Assembly (NCBI RefSeq): GCF_900156625.1
Contig: NZ_FTOB01000003.1
Span: forward strand, 682,001-746,000
Direction: 5' to 3'
Length of the DNA: 64,000 nt
From: Zobellia uliginosa
Lineage (GTDB): Bacteria; Bacteroidota; Bacteroidia; Flavobacteriales; Flavobacteriaceae
Of this stretch, positions 8,134 to 16,999 are shown piece by piece. Positions within the stretch are counted from its first letter, which is position 1, and the number at the start of each line of letters is the position of its first letter. Made by a program: the position numbers and the translations under genes. The notes under the pieces are model-generated. The model saw only the letters and a list, made by a program, of their open reading frames with translations, was not told the origin of the DNA and made no database searches.

Positions 8134-8868
8134 TTAGGTGTTCAATGAATTGTCATTGATAAACTCCAAAAACTTGGGCTTGTACTGCTCCGAAACCGTA
8201 ATCCGCTGCTCGTTGATAAGGATTTGGCTTCGTTCAATGACTTCAATATTTTTTAAGGATACAATAAATGACCGGTGTACTCTCATAAATTGGGATTTGG
8301 GTAGTTCTTCTTCGAGATTTTTTAGGCTCATCAAGGTGAGCACCGGTTTGGGGTTGTCTTTCAGCCATATCTTGATATAGTCCTTTAAGCCTTCAAAATA
8401 CAGTACATCGGAGAGTTTAATGCGCAACTGCTTGTATTCCGATTTTACAAAGAGAAATTCCTTTTTATCGGAAACCGAGGTTTTGTTTTGGCCTCGAAGC
8501 AGGGTAAACCATTCCAAGGCTTTGTTCGAAGCGGTCAAAAACTCGGCATAGTCGAAAGGTTTCAGCAAATAATCCAAGGCTTCTACCTTAAAGCCTTCCA
8601 AGGCATATTGGTCAAAGGCCGTGGTAAAAATGACCCGGGTGTGTTTGGGTAGCATTTTAGAAAATTCAAGTCCTGTAAGATCCGGCATCTGTATGTCTAA
8701 AAAGAGCAGGTCTATCGTTTCGTTACGGATATATTCAACAGCTTCAATGGCGCTATTGCATTTCTTTTTCAGTAATAGATAGGGCGTTTTTTCTACATAA
8801 CTCTCCACTAGGTTCAGGGCCATGGGCTCGTCGTCTACGATCATGCACTTCAGTTGTATTGCTTCCAT
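8134..8868 (-). CDS. LytTR-family response regulator
   Basis: A 244-residue regulator. Receiver domain: acidic pair DDE at 12-14, phosphorylated Asp58 in FLDIQMPD, conserved Thr near TTAFDQ and Lys in LLKPF. The C-terminal part (about 135-240) is a LytTR DNA-binding domain with the typical YFEGLKDYIKI and FMRVHRSFIVSL segments. It follows the histidine kinase gene with no gap, so the two form a cognate pair. It closes the efflux operon and probably controls it. Confidence 0.93.
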   Translation of the reverse strand: MEAIQLKCMIVDDEPMALNLVESYVEKTPYLLLKKKCNSAIEAVEYIRNETIDLLFLDIQMPDLTGLEFSKMLPKHTRVIFTTAFDQYALEGFKVEALDYLLKPFDYAEFLTASNKALEWFTLLRGQNKTSVSDKKEFLFVKSEYKQLRIKLSDVLYFEGLKDYIKIWLKDNPKPVLTLMSLKNLEEELPKSQFMRVHRSFIVSLKNIEVIERSQILINEQRITVSEQYKPKFLEFINDNSLNT

Positions 8869-9918
8869 TTAGGTTTCTATTTTTAGATGAACCCTATAAA
8901 CCCCCGTTTTGAGTTCTTTTTCAAAGGTATATTTATTGGGATATAATAACTGCAAACGTTTTTCAAGATTTTGCAAACCGATGCCCGAACCACTTTTATC
9001 ATTGTCCTCTTTGGGGAAATTGTGGTTCTCTATAGTAAAGTTCACCGTGTTTTTTTGTGTCGTCATATCAATCGATATGATGCTTTCCTTATTGGCGGAA
9101 ACCCCGTGTTTAAAAGCATTTTCTATCAAGGATATAAATAATAGCGGGGCTATTTTTATAGGGGGGGCGCCAACGGGGAAACTCGATTCCACCTCGGTCT
9201 TGTCCGAAATCCTCAATTTCATAAGGTCGATATACTTTCTCATGAATTCAATTTCCTTGGAAAGGGGCACCAATTCCGTATTGGTTTCGTACAAAAGGTA
9301 GCGCATGAGCTTCCCTAGGCTATGAATGGTAGATTTGGCCTTTTCGGGGGAAATATCGACCAATGAATAGATATTGTTCAGCGAATTAAAAAAGAAATGT
9401 GGCTGTAATTGATAGCGCAAGTGCTGCAATTCGGTCTGTAGTTTGAAATTAATGGCCTCTTTGCGTTCCGCTTCCGTCCTCATCCATTGCTTCGTGGTTT
9501 TTATCGCAATGGAAAAAAGCACGGGCGCCGCATAGGAAATCATCTGTACATAGAGGAATAATTTTATGGGAGGTCCTTCCTTAGTGTTATCGTTCGATGG
9601 TCTTCGCGCCAGGTCCTGAAAAAAGATATCCTCTATCTGCTCCTTCAAAAACATGAAGAAGGCAATGGCCACAAGGTTGATAAGGATGAACCTAAGGGTT
9701 TTCTTGGGAAACAGGAACTTATCTATCAGAAGGAAAAAATTGAGATAGAAAATAATCGCATAAAACAACATCGGAACCAAAAAGTGGGCAATAAGCCTGT
9801 TGATATCCGGATCTTGCCCGTATGACAATATATAGGGCATACTAAACAGGACAAGCCATATCAGTAGATGCTGAAAGAATATTATTTTTTTGTTTTTATA
9901 CATAACTGTTTTATTCAT
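8869..9918 (-). CDS. LytS-type sensor histidine kinase
   Basis: A 349-residue membrane kinase. Four membrane segments lie at about residues 12-32, 42-66, 74-92 and 120-140. The His_kinase domain follows, with phosphorylated His174 in the QLQPHFFFNSLNNI box, an N-box near LIENAFKHG and a G-box SGSGIGLQNL. No periplasmic sensor domain is visible, so the membrane part probably senses the signal. Its start overlaps the end of the permease gene by eight bases, so it is translated with the efflux pump. This suggests it responds to membrane stress or to a pump substrate. Confidence 0.93.
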   Translation of the reverse strand: MNKTVMYKNKKIIFFQHLLIWLVLFSMPYILSYGQDPDINRLIAHFLVPMLFYAIIFYLNFFLLIDKFLFPKKTLRFILINLVAIAFFMFLKEQIEDIFFQDLARRPSNDNTKEGPPIKLFLYVQMISYAAPVLFSIAIKTTKQWMRTEAERKEAINFKLQTELQHLRYQLQPHFFFNSLNNIYSLVDISPEKAKSTIHSLGKLMRYLLYETNTELVPLSKEIEFMRKYIDLMKLRISDKTEVESSFPVGAPPIKIAPLLFISLIENAFKHGVSANKESIISIDMTTQKNTVNFTIENHNFPKEDNDKSGSGIGLQNLEKRLQLLYPNKYTFEKELKTGVYRVHLKIET

Positions 9919-11137
9919 AGCGCAATGCGGTAATCGGGTCTAAGACCGAAGCTTTTCTTGCGGGGTACCATCCAAAAAATATACCTGTAACCGCACATAC
10001 GGCAAAGGATATGATTATGGAATACAAGGCCACACTGGTGGGCCAATGTAAGAACTTTTCAATAAAAACCGTGGCCCCCAATCCTAAGATGACCCCAAGG
10101 ACACCGCCGGTAATGCTGATAAGGATGGCCTCGATCAAAAATTGCATCAAAATATCGGAACCCTTACCTCCTACGGCCATTCTCAGACCGATTTCCTTGG
10201 TTCTTTCCTTTACCGATACATACATTATGTTCATAATGCCTATGCCGCCGATCAGCAATGAAATACCCGCTACGGCCACCAAAAGAATGGTCAACATTTC
10301 ACTGGTGGAGCTAAAGGTAGAAATTAATTCTTCCATAGAACGTACATAAAAATCATCGTCTTCAGTGGCGGAAAGTTTGTGCTGGGCGCGTAAAATTTCG
10401 GTCACTTCCCCAACGGCATTCGGGGCGTCTTCCTCACTGATGGAAGAAGCTATGATCTGGTTTAAATGGTCAATGGCCAGAATACGCTTTTGAACCGTGG
10501 TATAAGGGGCAATGACCACATCGTCTTGATCTTGGCCAAAGGTGTTTTCGCCTTTTTCCTCCAGTACCCCGATAACCATAAAGGGAATGTTGTTAAAGCG
10601 GATCATTTGCCCGACCGGGTCGGTTCCATCTGAAAAGATGTTGTCTACTACCGTTTGCCCGATTACCGCTACTTTAGAGGCCGACTTTACTTCGGGATCG
10701 GTAAACATGCTTCCGCTTTGCAAGCCGACCACCTTAATGTCTAAATACTCGGGGTTTACCCCGTAAATTGTCGAAGGCCAGTTGTTCGATCCGTTTATGA
10801 CCTGACCGCCCCCATCGACCAGGGGGGAAACATAAGTCAACAATTCGGCCTTCTCTTTAATGGCGTAATAATCATCTAGGGTAAGTGATTCCATGGCACT
10901 GGCATCTTGTCTGACCCCTCCCCGTACATCTTCTCCCGGCCGTATCGTGATCATGTTCGAGCCCATACTTGAAATCGTACTCCGAATACTTTCCTTGGAG
11001 CCTTCGCCAATGGCCAACATGGCAATTACCGAAGCCACACCAATTATGATTCCCAACATGGTCAATAAGGTCCTTAACTTGTTAAGAACAATCGCCTTAT
11101 AGGCTATTTTTAATAGGTTTAATATTCTCATGATCAA
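9911..11137 (-). CDS. MacB-type ABC transporter permease
   Basis: A 408-residue inner-membrane protein of the MacB/FtsX fold: one N-terminal membrane helix (about 20-42), a large periplasmic domain (about 45-280) and three C-terminal helices (about 285-400), ending in the typical PARKASVLDPITALRYE motif. It pairs with the ATPase encoded just upstream (four-base ATGA overlap). Together with the membrane-fusion and TolC-like proteins it forms a tripartite pump that moves substrates from the periplasm out of the cell. Substrate unknown: antibiotics, siderophores, peptides or toxins are all possible. Start at ATG 11137, or the Met two codons later. Confidence 0.93.
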   Translation of the reverse strand: MIMRILNLLKIAYKAIVLNKLRTLLTMLGIIIGVASVIAMLAIGEGSKESIRSTISSMGSNMITIRPGEDVRGGVRQDASAMESLTLDDYYAIKEKAELLTYVSPLVDGGGQVINGSNNWPSTIYGVNPEYLDIKVVGLQSGSMFTDPEVKSASKVAVIGQTVVDNIFSDGTDPVGQMIRFNNIPFMVIGVLEEKGENTFGQDQDDVVIAPYTTVQKRILAIDHLNQIIASSISEEDAPNAVGEVTEILRAQHKLSATEDDDFYVRSMEELISTFSSTSEMLTILLVAVAGISLLIGGIGIMNIMYVSVKERTKEIGLRMAVGGKGSDILMQFLIEAILISITGGVLGVILGLGATVFIEKFLHWPTSVALYSIIISFAVCAVTGIFFGWYPARKASVLDPITALRYE

Positions 11138-11877
11138 TGGTCTTCTTTAGGTAATTTTGCTAATTCTTCTGCTGCCGATTGTATGTTGTCGTTCAAATAA
11201 TCTTGAATGATATTACCATCTTTCAATACGATAGTTCTACTACTGAAGGTGGCAATATCGGGCTCGTGGGTCACAAAGGTGATGGTGATTCCCTGCTTGT
11301 TCAGTTCTTGAAAAAGCGACATGATTTCGTAAGATGTACGGGTGTCTAAGTTTCCCGTAGCCTCATCCGCCAAGATCATGACCGGATTATTGACCAAGGA
11401 ACGGGCAATGGCCACACGCTGTTGTTGTCCGCCAGAAAGCTGTGAAGGGGTATGGTGTAGCCGGTCGGCCAAACCTACCATTTCCAATGCCTTTATGGCG
11501 CGTTCACGACGTTCTTCGGTAGAGACTTTGCTATTGTACAAAAGGGGAAGTTCTACGTTCTCAATGGCCGAAGTACGCGCCAAAAGGTTGTACGATTGAA
11601 AAATAAAACCGATTTTTTCGTTACGGATGGTGGCCAGCTCGTTTCGGCTCAGGTCCTTTACTTTTACCCCGTCAATTTCATACGTACCCGATGTAGGTTG
11701 ATCCAAACAGCCCAAAATATTGAGCATGGTACTTTTTCCAGAACCGCTGGACCCCATAATGGTCACGAACTCCCCTTCATTGATCGTGCACGAAATACCC
11801 TTTAAGGCATGAACCGTTTCGGTTCCCATGGTAAAGTCGCGTTTTAAATCTTGTATTTTAATGATTTCTTTGCTCAT
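11134..11877 (-). CDS. MacB-type ABC transporter ATP-binding protein
   Basis: A 247-residue ATPase with Walker [11 protein letters not shown]-loop FQSYNLL, signature [13 protein letters not shown], Walker [12 protein letters not shown] and the H-loop THEP. The [11 protein letters not shown] sequence is typical of the LolD/MacB group. In MacB of E. coli the ATPase and permease are fused; here they are separate genes that overlap by four bases. It drives conformational change of the partner permease. Gene order and spacing place it third in the efflux operon. Confidence 0.95.
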   Translation of the reverse strand: MSKEIIKIQDLKRDFTMGTETVHALKGISCTINEGEFVTIMGSSGSGKSTMLNILGCLDQPTSGTYEIDGVKVKDLSRNELATIRNEKIGFIFQSYNLLARTSAIENVELPLLYNSKVSTEERRERAIKALEMVGLADRLHHTPSQLSGGQQQRVAIARSLVNNPVMILADEATGNLDTRTSYEIMSLFQELNKQGITITFVTHEPDIATFSSRTIVLKDGNIIQDYLNDNIQSAAEELAKLPKEDH

Positions 11878-11879
11878 GG

Positions 11880-13103
11880 TTATTTCTTTTTGCCTCCTGG
11901 GCGTTTGGGCATAAATGGACTCTCTTCTGTGCCGCCTGCTGCAACACTAGACTGGGTAGTTTCAGATTTTAAACTATATACCAATTTGTCACCTTCATTG
12001 ATACCACTTAAAATTTGAACGTTTACTCCGTCACTTGCACCTAGTTTCACTTCTTTTGGAGTAATAGCTCCATTAGATTCTAAAACCCAAACTTTAGTAA
12101 CACCCTCTTCATCGGTTGTTCTTGGTCCATTATTGGGACGCTCTACCGTTAACTTCTCCTGCTTGTTATATGCCATCATTTCTTGTGGTGTAGGTTTAAA
12201 ATTGATGGCCTTGGCTTCGACCGATAGTACATTTTTCAATTCTAAGGTGTATATGGAAATGGTGGCTGTCAGTCCCGGTTTAAGCTTCAAGTCGGGGTTG
12301 TCGGCTTTAATGACCACGGTGTAGGTAACTACATTTGAGGTTACCGTGGGGTTGAGCCTTACCTGTGTCACGATTCCGGAAAAAATTTCCCCCTGATACG
12401 CATCTACCGTAAAACTTACGCGTTGGCCTTCTTGAACCTGGCCTATATCGGCCTCGTCTACATCGGCTTCTACTTGCATTTCCCTTAGGTCTTGTGCAAT
12501 GGTAAAAAGCGTGGGCGTACTATAACTTGCCGCTACCGTTTGGCCTTCGTCAATATCCCTTGACAGGACGACCCCGTCTATGGGAGAATAGATATTGGCG
12601 TATTCTAGATTGGTCTTGGCCTTTTGTAGATCCGATAAACGTTGGGTTACGTTACCTTTTGCCGTTTCGTAATTGTATACCGCATCATCGAAATCCGATT
12701 GACTAATAACCTGGTTTTCGAACAAAGTCTTTTGTCTTTCGTAGATGGTCTTGGTATAGTTTCTCTGACTGATCGCATTGTCATAGGCCGCTTGTGCCTG
12801 TACGCTAGCTGCCTTGAGATTGGTTTTGTCCAGCTCGGCAATCAGTTGTCCTTCGGTAACCACACTGTTGTAATCGACATAGATCTTTTCTACGACCCCC
12901 GATACCTGGGTACCTACTTCCACTTGGGTGATGGGTTCAATGGTACCGGTTGCCGTAACCATGGTCGTTACATCGCCTTTTTGGGCCGCTACCGTTTTTG
13001 CTTCAATTTTTACGCTATCACTCCCGTTTAGCAAGTTATATGCGACAAGGGCTATGAGAACGAAGGCAACACCGCCTATTGTGATTTTTCTTTTATTTTT
13101 CAT
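11880..13103 (-). CDS. membrane-fusion (HlyD/MacA-type) efflux subunit
   Basis: A 407-residue periplasmic adaptor. An N-terminal membrane anchor (about 6-25) is followed by a lipoyl/barrel-sandwich half (VTATGTIEPITQVEVGTQVSG), a long coiled-coil hairpin (about 95-165, with repeated QAAYDNAISQRN-type heptads), the second lipoyl half (YSPIDGVVLSRDIDEGQTVA), a beta-barrel and a membrane-proximal domain, ending in a basic PKRPGGKKK tail. It joins the MacB-like transporter to the TolC-like channel. It sits between the genes for those two, with gaps of two and five bases. Confidence 0.94.
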   Translation of the reverse strand: MKNKRKITIGGVAFVLIALVAYNLLNGSDSVKIEAKTVAAQKGDVTTMVTATGTIEPITQVEVGTQVSGVVEKIYVDYNSVVTEGQLIAELDKTNLKAASVQAQAAYDNAISQRNYTKTIYERQKTLFENQVISQSDFDDAVYNYETAKGNVTQRLSDLQKAKTNLEYANIYSPIDGVVLSRDIDEGQTVAASYSTPTLFTIAQDLREMQVEADVDEADIGQVQEGQRVSFTVDAYQGEIFSGIVTQVRLNPTVTSNVVTYTVVIKADNPDLKLKPGLTATISIYTLELKNVLSVEAKAINFKPTPQEMMAYNKQEKLTVERPNNGPRTTDEEGVTKVWVLESNGAITPKEVKLGASDGVNVQILSGINEGDKLVYSLKSETTQSSVAAGGTEESPFMPKRPGGKKK

Positions 13104-13108
13104 TTGAG

Positions 13109-14440
13109 TTAAAGTTTAATTTCGTTTCCTTGATAGAATTGTAAGAGTTGATGGTAAAGAATATTTAGATATTTGGCCTGTAAATAGTTCTGTTGGGCAT
13201 TGGTGTAGGTGTTTTGGCTGATGACCAGGTCCGTGGTGCTTAGGGCACCCAATTCGTATTTTTTCTGGGCCAAATTATAAGACTGCTCCGCCGCTTCTAA
13301 AGAGGCTTGGGCCGCAATAAGTTGCTCTTGTGACGACACGGCATTTTCATAGGCCGTTTCTACTTTTTTAATGACTTCTTTCTCTACACTTTGCTTTTGT
13401 AATTGGGCCCTTTCAATATTTATCGTAGCGGTTTTTACCGCGGCCTTGGTTTGGTTTCTATTGAAGATGGGAATGCTTAGGCTTAATCCTAATTTCTGGT
13501 TGAAGTTGACATCTAACTGATCACCAAAGGTGTTGTCGTTCAGGCTGGTGTATCCCGTTCCGAGGCTACCGACCAAGGATAAGGTGGGCAAGTAGCCCCC
13601 TTTTGCAATATCCAGTTCCTTTTCGTTTATGGCGATGTCCGCCTGACTAGCTTCCACTTCGGGTAAATACGCTAAGGCATTGGTATAAATGATCTCTTTG
13701 TTGAGTTCTAGGTTGATCAGGTCGGAGTTTTCGGCCATGGTCTCTATTTCCATAGTATCCAAAGGCGATAGTTCCAACAGTTGTTTCAGGGTTATGATGT
13801 GCTGTGCATAGTCGTTCTTTGCGGCGATCAACTGATATTTGTTGGTGGCGGCCTGACTTTGGGCCTCGGTGTAGTCGCTCAATGCGATGGAACCGGCATC
13901 TAAACGTGATTTGGCCCTTAGGACTTCTTTTTCCGATGCCTCAAGATTGTTCTCGGCAATGGTGATTCCTTCTTTACTGTAAAGTGTTTGCAAGTAGGTT
14001 TCCAAGATGCTGATTACGATACTGTTTTTGGCTTCCTCTTCCAATAGGCTACTTTGCTCCAGAAGCAATTTGTTCTGTTGGATCTGGTTATTGATCTGGT
14101 TGCCTTGGAATAAGGTCACGGAACTATTGATTCCCAAATTGGTGTTGTGGATCTGGTCAGACACATAATCACTGGTAATCGGGTCTATGGTCGTTCCGTT
14201 CGAAAATCCTTGTGAGGCGCTACCGAAAAGATTGGGCAATCGCGATGCTTTGGCCTTGCTGTAGTCTACTTCGGAAATGTTCTTGCTCAAGGTGGCATCC
14301 TTTACCGTGATATTGTTCTCTAAGGCATAGGAGATACAATCTTGTAAAGACCATACTTTGGGGGCCGTAGAAGTATCCATTTCTTGGGCAAAAGTGATCT
14401 GGGCGACTAAAAAGCTTGCCATTAGTATATATAGTTTCAT
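13109..14440 (-). CDS. TolC-family outer-membrane efflux channel
   Basis: A 443-residue protein with a signal peptide (1-18, cleaved before QEMDTS). It shows the two homologous OEP halves, each with long helices rich in Gln, Ala, Glu and Asn, for example around residues 140-215 and 330-430. TolC-type trimers form an outer-membrane barrel and a periplasmic tunnel. First gene of the six-gene operon that continues with adaptor, ATPase, permease, kinase and regulator. The promoter must lie in 14441-14713, the 270-base gap to the divergent gene. Confidence 0.93.
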   Translation of the reverse strand: MKLYILMASFLVAQITFAQEMDTSTAPKVWSLQDCISYALENNITVKDATLSKNISEVDYSKAKASRLPNLFGSASQGFSNGTTIDPITSDYVSDQIHNTNLGINSSVTLFQGNQINNQIQQNKLLLEQSSLLEEEAKNSIVISILETYLQTLYSKEGITIAENNLEASEKEVLRAKSRLDAGSIALSDYTEAQSQAATNKYQLIAAKNDYAQHIITLKQLLELSPLDTMEIETMAENSDLINLELNKEIIYTNALAYLPEVEASQADIAINEKELDIAKGGYLPTLSLVGSLGTGYTSLNDNTFGDQLDVNFNQKLGLSLSIPIFNRNQTKAAVKTATINIERAQLQKQSVEKEVIKKVETAYENAVSSQEQLIAAQASLEAAEQSYNLAQKKYELGALSTTDLVISQNTYTNAQQNYLQAKYLNILYHQLLQFYQGNEIKL

Positions 14441-14713
14441 TTAAGCGTGTTTTTAATTAACACTTCAAAGGTGAAACTATAAGGCTACACTATAAAAAGG
14501 AATAGAAGTCTGACCCTTTTGACTATACGAAAGCCCGAATTTTATCGATGGAATTTTTGTGATGACATCAGAAATGGAATTTAGAGTGAAGCCGGGGCTT
14601 TCTTCTTCCATGGAAAGCCCCACTGTTAAACTTCTATCAAAAAATAGTCCTTCTCCAAACCCGATGTAGTCTATTTCCTATATTTGAAGAAAGGTGTGCT
14701 AAAAGCTATATTC

Positions 14714-15211
14714 ATGCGGAATCTGGTATTTATAATTTTCGGTTTCTATTTTTCTTCCTCCCTATATGGTCAGATAACAAGCAAAGAACAGGTTTCCCTA
14801 GATTCTTTGTTGATCACCAATTTATCGCAATACCGATTTGAGACTCCCGTGAGTATAAACGGTGAAGTTTTTAAGACAGGTTATTTTGATTACCAGTTAT
14901 CTGAAAAGTTCAGCGCCGGTCTAGAACGCAATTACGCCAAGTTTGGAACGCATGAGCAAATTACGCCTTCCCTGGTTTTTAAATACGATGTAAACGAGAA
15001 GACCTATTTGTTTACGCGGGTGGGAAAGACCTACGACATCGATCAAGATAGCGGGAATTCGGAGGGGGGCTTAATCAACGTGAATTTGGGCGTTGGTTAT
15101 AGAATGAAGAAAAAAAGGGTCTTGGAAGTAGGGATATTTGCCGGACAAACGAGTATACCGAGGCTTCCCCCAATAAACCAGTTTTCCTTGTCGATTCGGT
15201 TTAGGTTCTGA
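14714..15211 (+). CDS. exported outer-membrane beta-barrel-like protein
   Basis: A 165-residue protein if the ATG at 14714 is used. An in-frame TTG at 14684 would add ten residues before the signal peptide, which is less likely because the peptide (RNLVFIIFGFYFSSSLYGQ) begins right at the ATG. The mature part alternates hydrophobic and polar residues (KFSAGLERNYAKF, KTYLFTRVGKTYDI, NVNLGVGYRMKKK) and ends in a Phe-terminated strand SIRFRF, the usual end of an outer-membrane barrel. Family not recognised. Divergent from the efflux operon. Confidence 0.7.
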   Translation: MRNLVFIIFGFYFSSSLYGQITSKEQVSLDSLLITNLSQYRFETPVSINGEVFKTGYFDYQLSEKFSAGLERNYAKFGTHEQITPSLVFKYDVNEKTYLFTRVGKTYDIDQDSGNSEGGLINVNLGVGYRMKKKRVLEVGIFAGQTSIPRLPPINQFSLSIRFRF

Positions 15212-15220
15212 ACCATGGTG

Positions 15221-15255
15221 ATATAAAAAATCCGGTTACCCATGGCCACCGGATT
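15221..15255 (-). terminator. terminator of the CotH gene
   Basis: AATCCGGT (15229-15236) pairs with ACCGGATT (15248-15255), loop 11 bases, followed on the minus strand by a T-run and TATAT. It serves the minus-strand CotH gene and may also slow the converging plus-strand gene. Confidence 0.8.
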
Positions 15256-15301
15256 CTCCCCTCTAGAATTATATCGGCATCATCACACTACATCGAGATG
15301 A

Positions 15302-16783
15302 TTAATTCAAATAATTATCCACGGCCGTTGCCCTTTCCGACACATGGCTGTTCAATTCACTTATGGCCGCCTGAAAATCGGCGCTTGAATTCAAGAAACT
15401 GTATCCTTCGACTTCAGCGGTAGCATAGGGCTCTACCAAGGTGGCATAGGTTGAATATTTGGCCTGCATATTACTTACGCTAAAGATATTGTTGGCCACT
15501 TCGCGAACATAGTCGTCGTACTTGGCCTTGTAGGTGTCATCTTCGTAGAGATAACCGATCAAGGGCCATTCCGTTTCATTTAGGTCGGAGAAATCCAAGG
15601 CCAAGGCGCCTTCTTGATTTCCTCTTTGTAGGGCTTCGTTATTGTCCCACGGAATCCATGCCAGTTTTTCGGTATCGGGATTGTTGTAAAGAAAGTAGTT
15701 ATGTGTCATTCTACCGTAGGTATCCCAGTTTTGAATAACCGTATTCACCGCCAGATAGTTTAAGAAGGTATCGGTGTCAAATACAGTCTCCAAATTGGCT
15801 CGCCAGGCTTCGGGGTCGCTTGTTCGGTTATCGGCGTGTAACGCGGCAAAAAGGCTTTGGATGTCGGAATAATCAGCTTCGTCTTCATTGGTTTTCTTGA
15901 CAAAGACCTCTTCGGAGAAAGTGCCTTCGGCAAAACTCGCCCCATCGCCGTCAGGTTTGTACAGGTTACCGTCATTATCGCTAAACTGGGTATCGATTAC
16001 GGTATCGTCTACTTCCTCTACCATGGTATATACACCAAAGTAAACAGGACCGTCGCCATGGTCAACGTATACCTCATAAATAGCGGCATGCGAACTGGCC
16101 AAACCCGCTTCCCTGAATACATCGGTAGCCACTTTTTCGCGTAACATCGATTTGTCGTTATAGTTGTTTTTAAGGCTTAGCTTTTTAAAACCGTAGAATC
16201 TTTGGTTGTCAATTTGTGGGTACTCATCTTCAAATTCGTCAAAATCGAGTTTGAACGATAGTTTTAAGATACCGTTTGACCAGCTTGATTGTAGACTTGA
16301 ATTCCCTTTAAAGCGAAGGCCTACGCGATACCATTCCTTTCCATTATAGAAAACCTCGCCGGGCACGAAAATCGGGTCCTCGTCGATTTCTACCAGTCCT
16401 CCCCCACCGGGTCCTCCAGCAGGTGGGCCATTTCCGGCACCGGAGTCACCCCCAAACGCACCGTATAGGGACGTCATATCGTCAAGCATGCTTTGCCAAC
16501 GTTCTTCGGTAATCACTAGGTCTAAACGTTTTACGACATTGTCGGCAAAGACTTCCTCAAAATCAGGGTCGGCCGATTTGCTGTGTGTTGCGTCGGTCCA
16601 ATCCGTGGCCTCAAAATCGGTATCGGCATATTGTTCAACGTAGGCGTCTTCATCCCCTGTTTTGTCGTTGATATCTTCGGTAGTCTCCGAATCGCCGTTT
16701 GTATGGGTGACATCATCGTCTGAACAGGAAACGATAAAGGTAAGTTGCATTGCCAGTACGAGCAATAGGCTTATTTTTTTCAT
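15302..16783 (-). CDS. CotH-like surface lipoprotein
   Basis: A 493-residue lipoprotein. The lipobox ends at Cys20, directly followed by SDDD, a flavobacterial export signal that sends lipoproteins to the cell surface. Residues 22-75 are acidic. A Gly/Pro-rich loop (GNGPPAGGPGGGG) lies near 116-130. The rest matches the CotH fold: GLRFKGNSS near 155-165, LSLKNNYNDKSMLRE near 205-220, ASSHAAIYEVYV, YFGVYTMVEEVD, and the late AWIPWDNNEAL. CotH proteins are atypical protein kinases in Bacillus spores. Flavobacterial members are often encoded near polysaccharide or calcium-dependent adhesion genes. Kinase activity here is inferred only from the fold. Confidence 0.85.
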   Translation of the reverse strand: MKKISLLLVLAMQLTFIVSCSDDDVTHTNGDSETTEDINDKTGDEDAYVEQYADTDFEATDWTDATHSKSADPDFEEVFADNVVKRLDLVITEERWQSMLDDMTSLYGAFGGDSGAGNGPPAGGPGGGGLVEIDEDPIFVPGEVFYNGKEWYRVGLRFKGNSSLQSSWSNGILKLSFKLDFDEFEDEYPQIDNQRFYGFKKLSLKNNYNDKSMLREKVATDVFREAGLASSHAAIYEVYVDHGDGPVYFGVYTMVEEVDDTVIDTQFSDNDGNLYKPDGDGASFAEGTFSEEVFVKKTNEDEADYSDIQSLFAALHADNRTSDPEAWRANLETVFDTDTFLNYLAVNTVIQNWDTYGRMTHNYFLYNNPDTEKLAWIPWDNNEALQRGNQEGALALDFSDLNETEWPLIGYLYEDDTYKAKYDDYVREVANNIFSVSNMQAKYSTYATLVEPYATAEVEGYSFLNSSADFQAAISELNSHVSERATAVDNYLN

Positions 16784-16925
16784 TTTAAATGGGTTTGAGA
16801 ATTAGTATTAGGGTTCAAAGGTGCGGATTAGTAGGACTCCTATTTTCAAGATTCAGTGAATAGGCGGTTCTTTTCAGTGAATGGCAATAGAGAACCGGTA
16901 ACCCATTTGAAGGAAGTGGAATTTA

Positions 16926-16939
16926 GGGCCGATCGGCCC
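16926..16939. repeat. 14-bp perfect GC-rich palindrome
   Basis: GGGCCGATCGGCCC reads the same on both strands, between the CotH start and the terminator of the amidohydrolase operon. It could be a stem-loop or a protein-binding site. Its function cannot be told from sequence. Confidence 0.5.
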
Positions 16940-16948
16940 GTGCAATTG

Positions 16949-16978
16949 AAAAAAAAAGGGACCGATTAAGGTCCCCTT
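16949..16978 (-). terminator. terminator of the MarR-led operon
   Basis: GGGACC (16958-16963) and GGTCCC (16970-16975) form a short stem with a six-base loop, followed on the minus strand by eight T residues. It starts about 25 bases after the amidohydrolase stop. Confidence 0.8.
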
Positions 16979-16999
16979 GATTGTCGCTAGGTTATGGTT

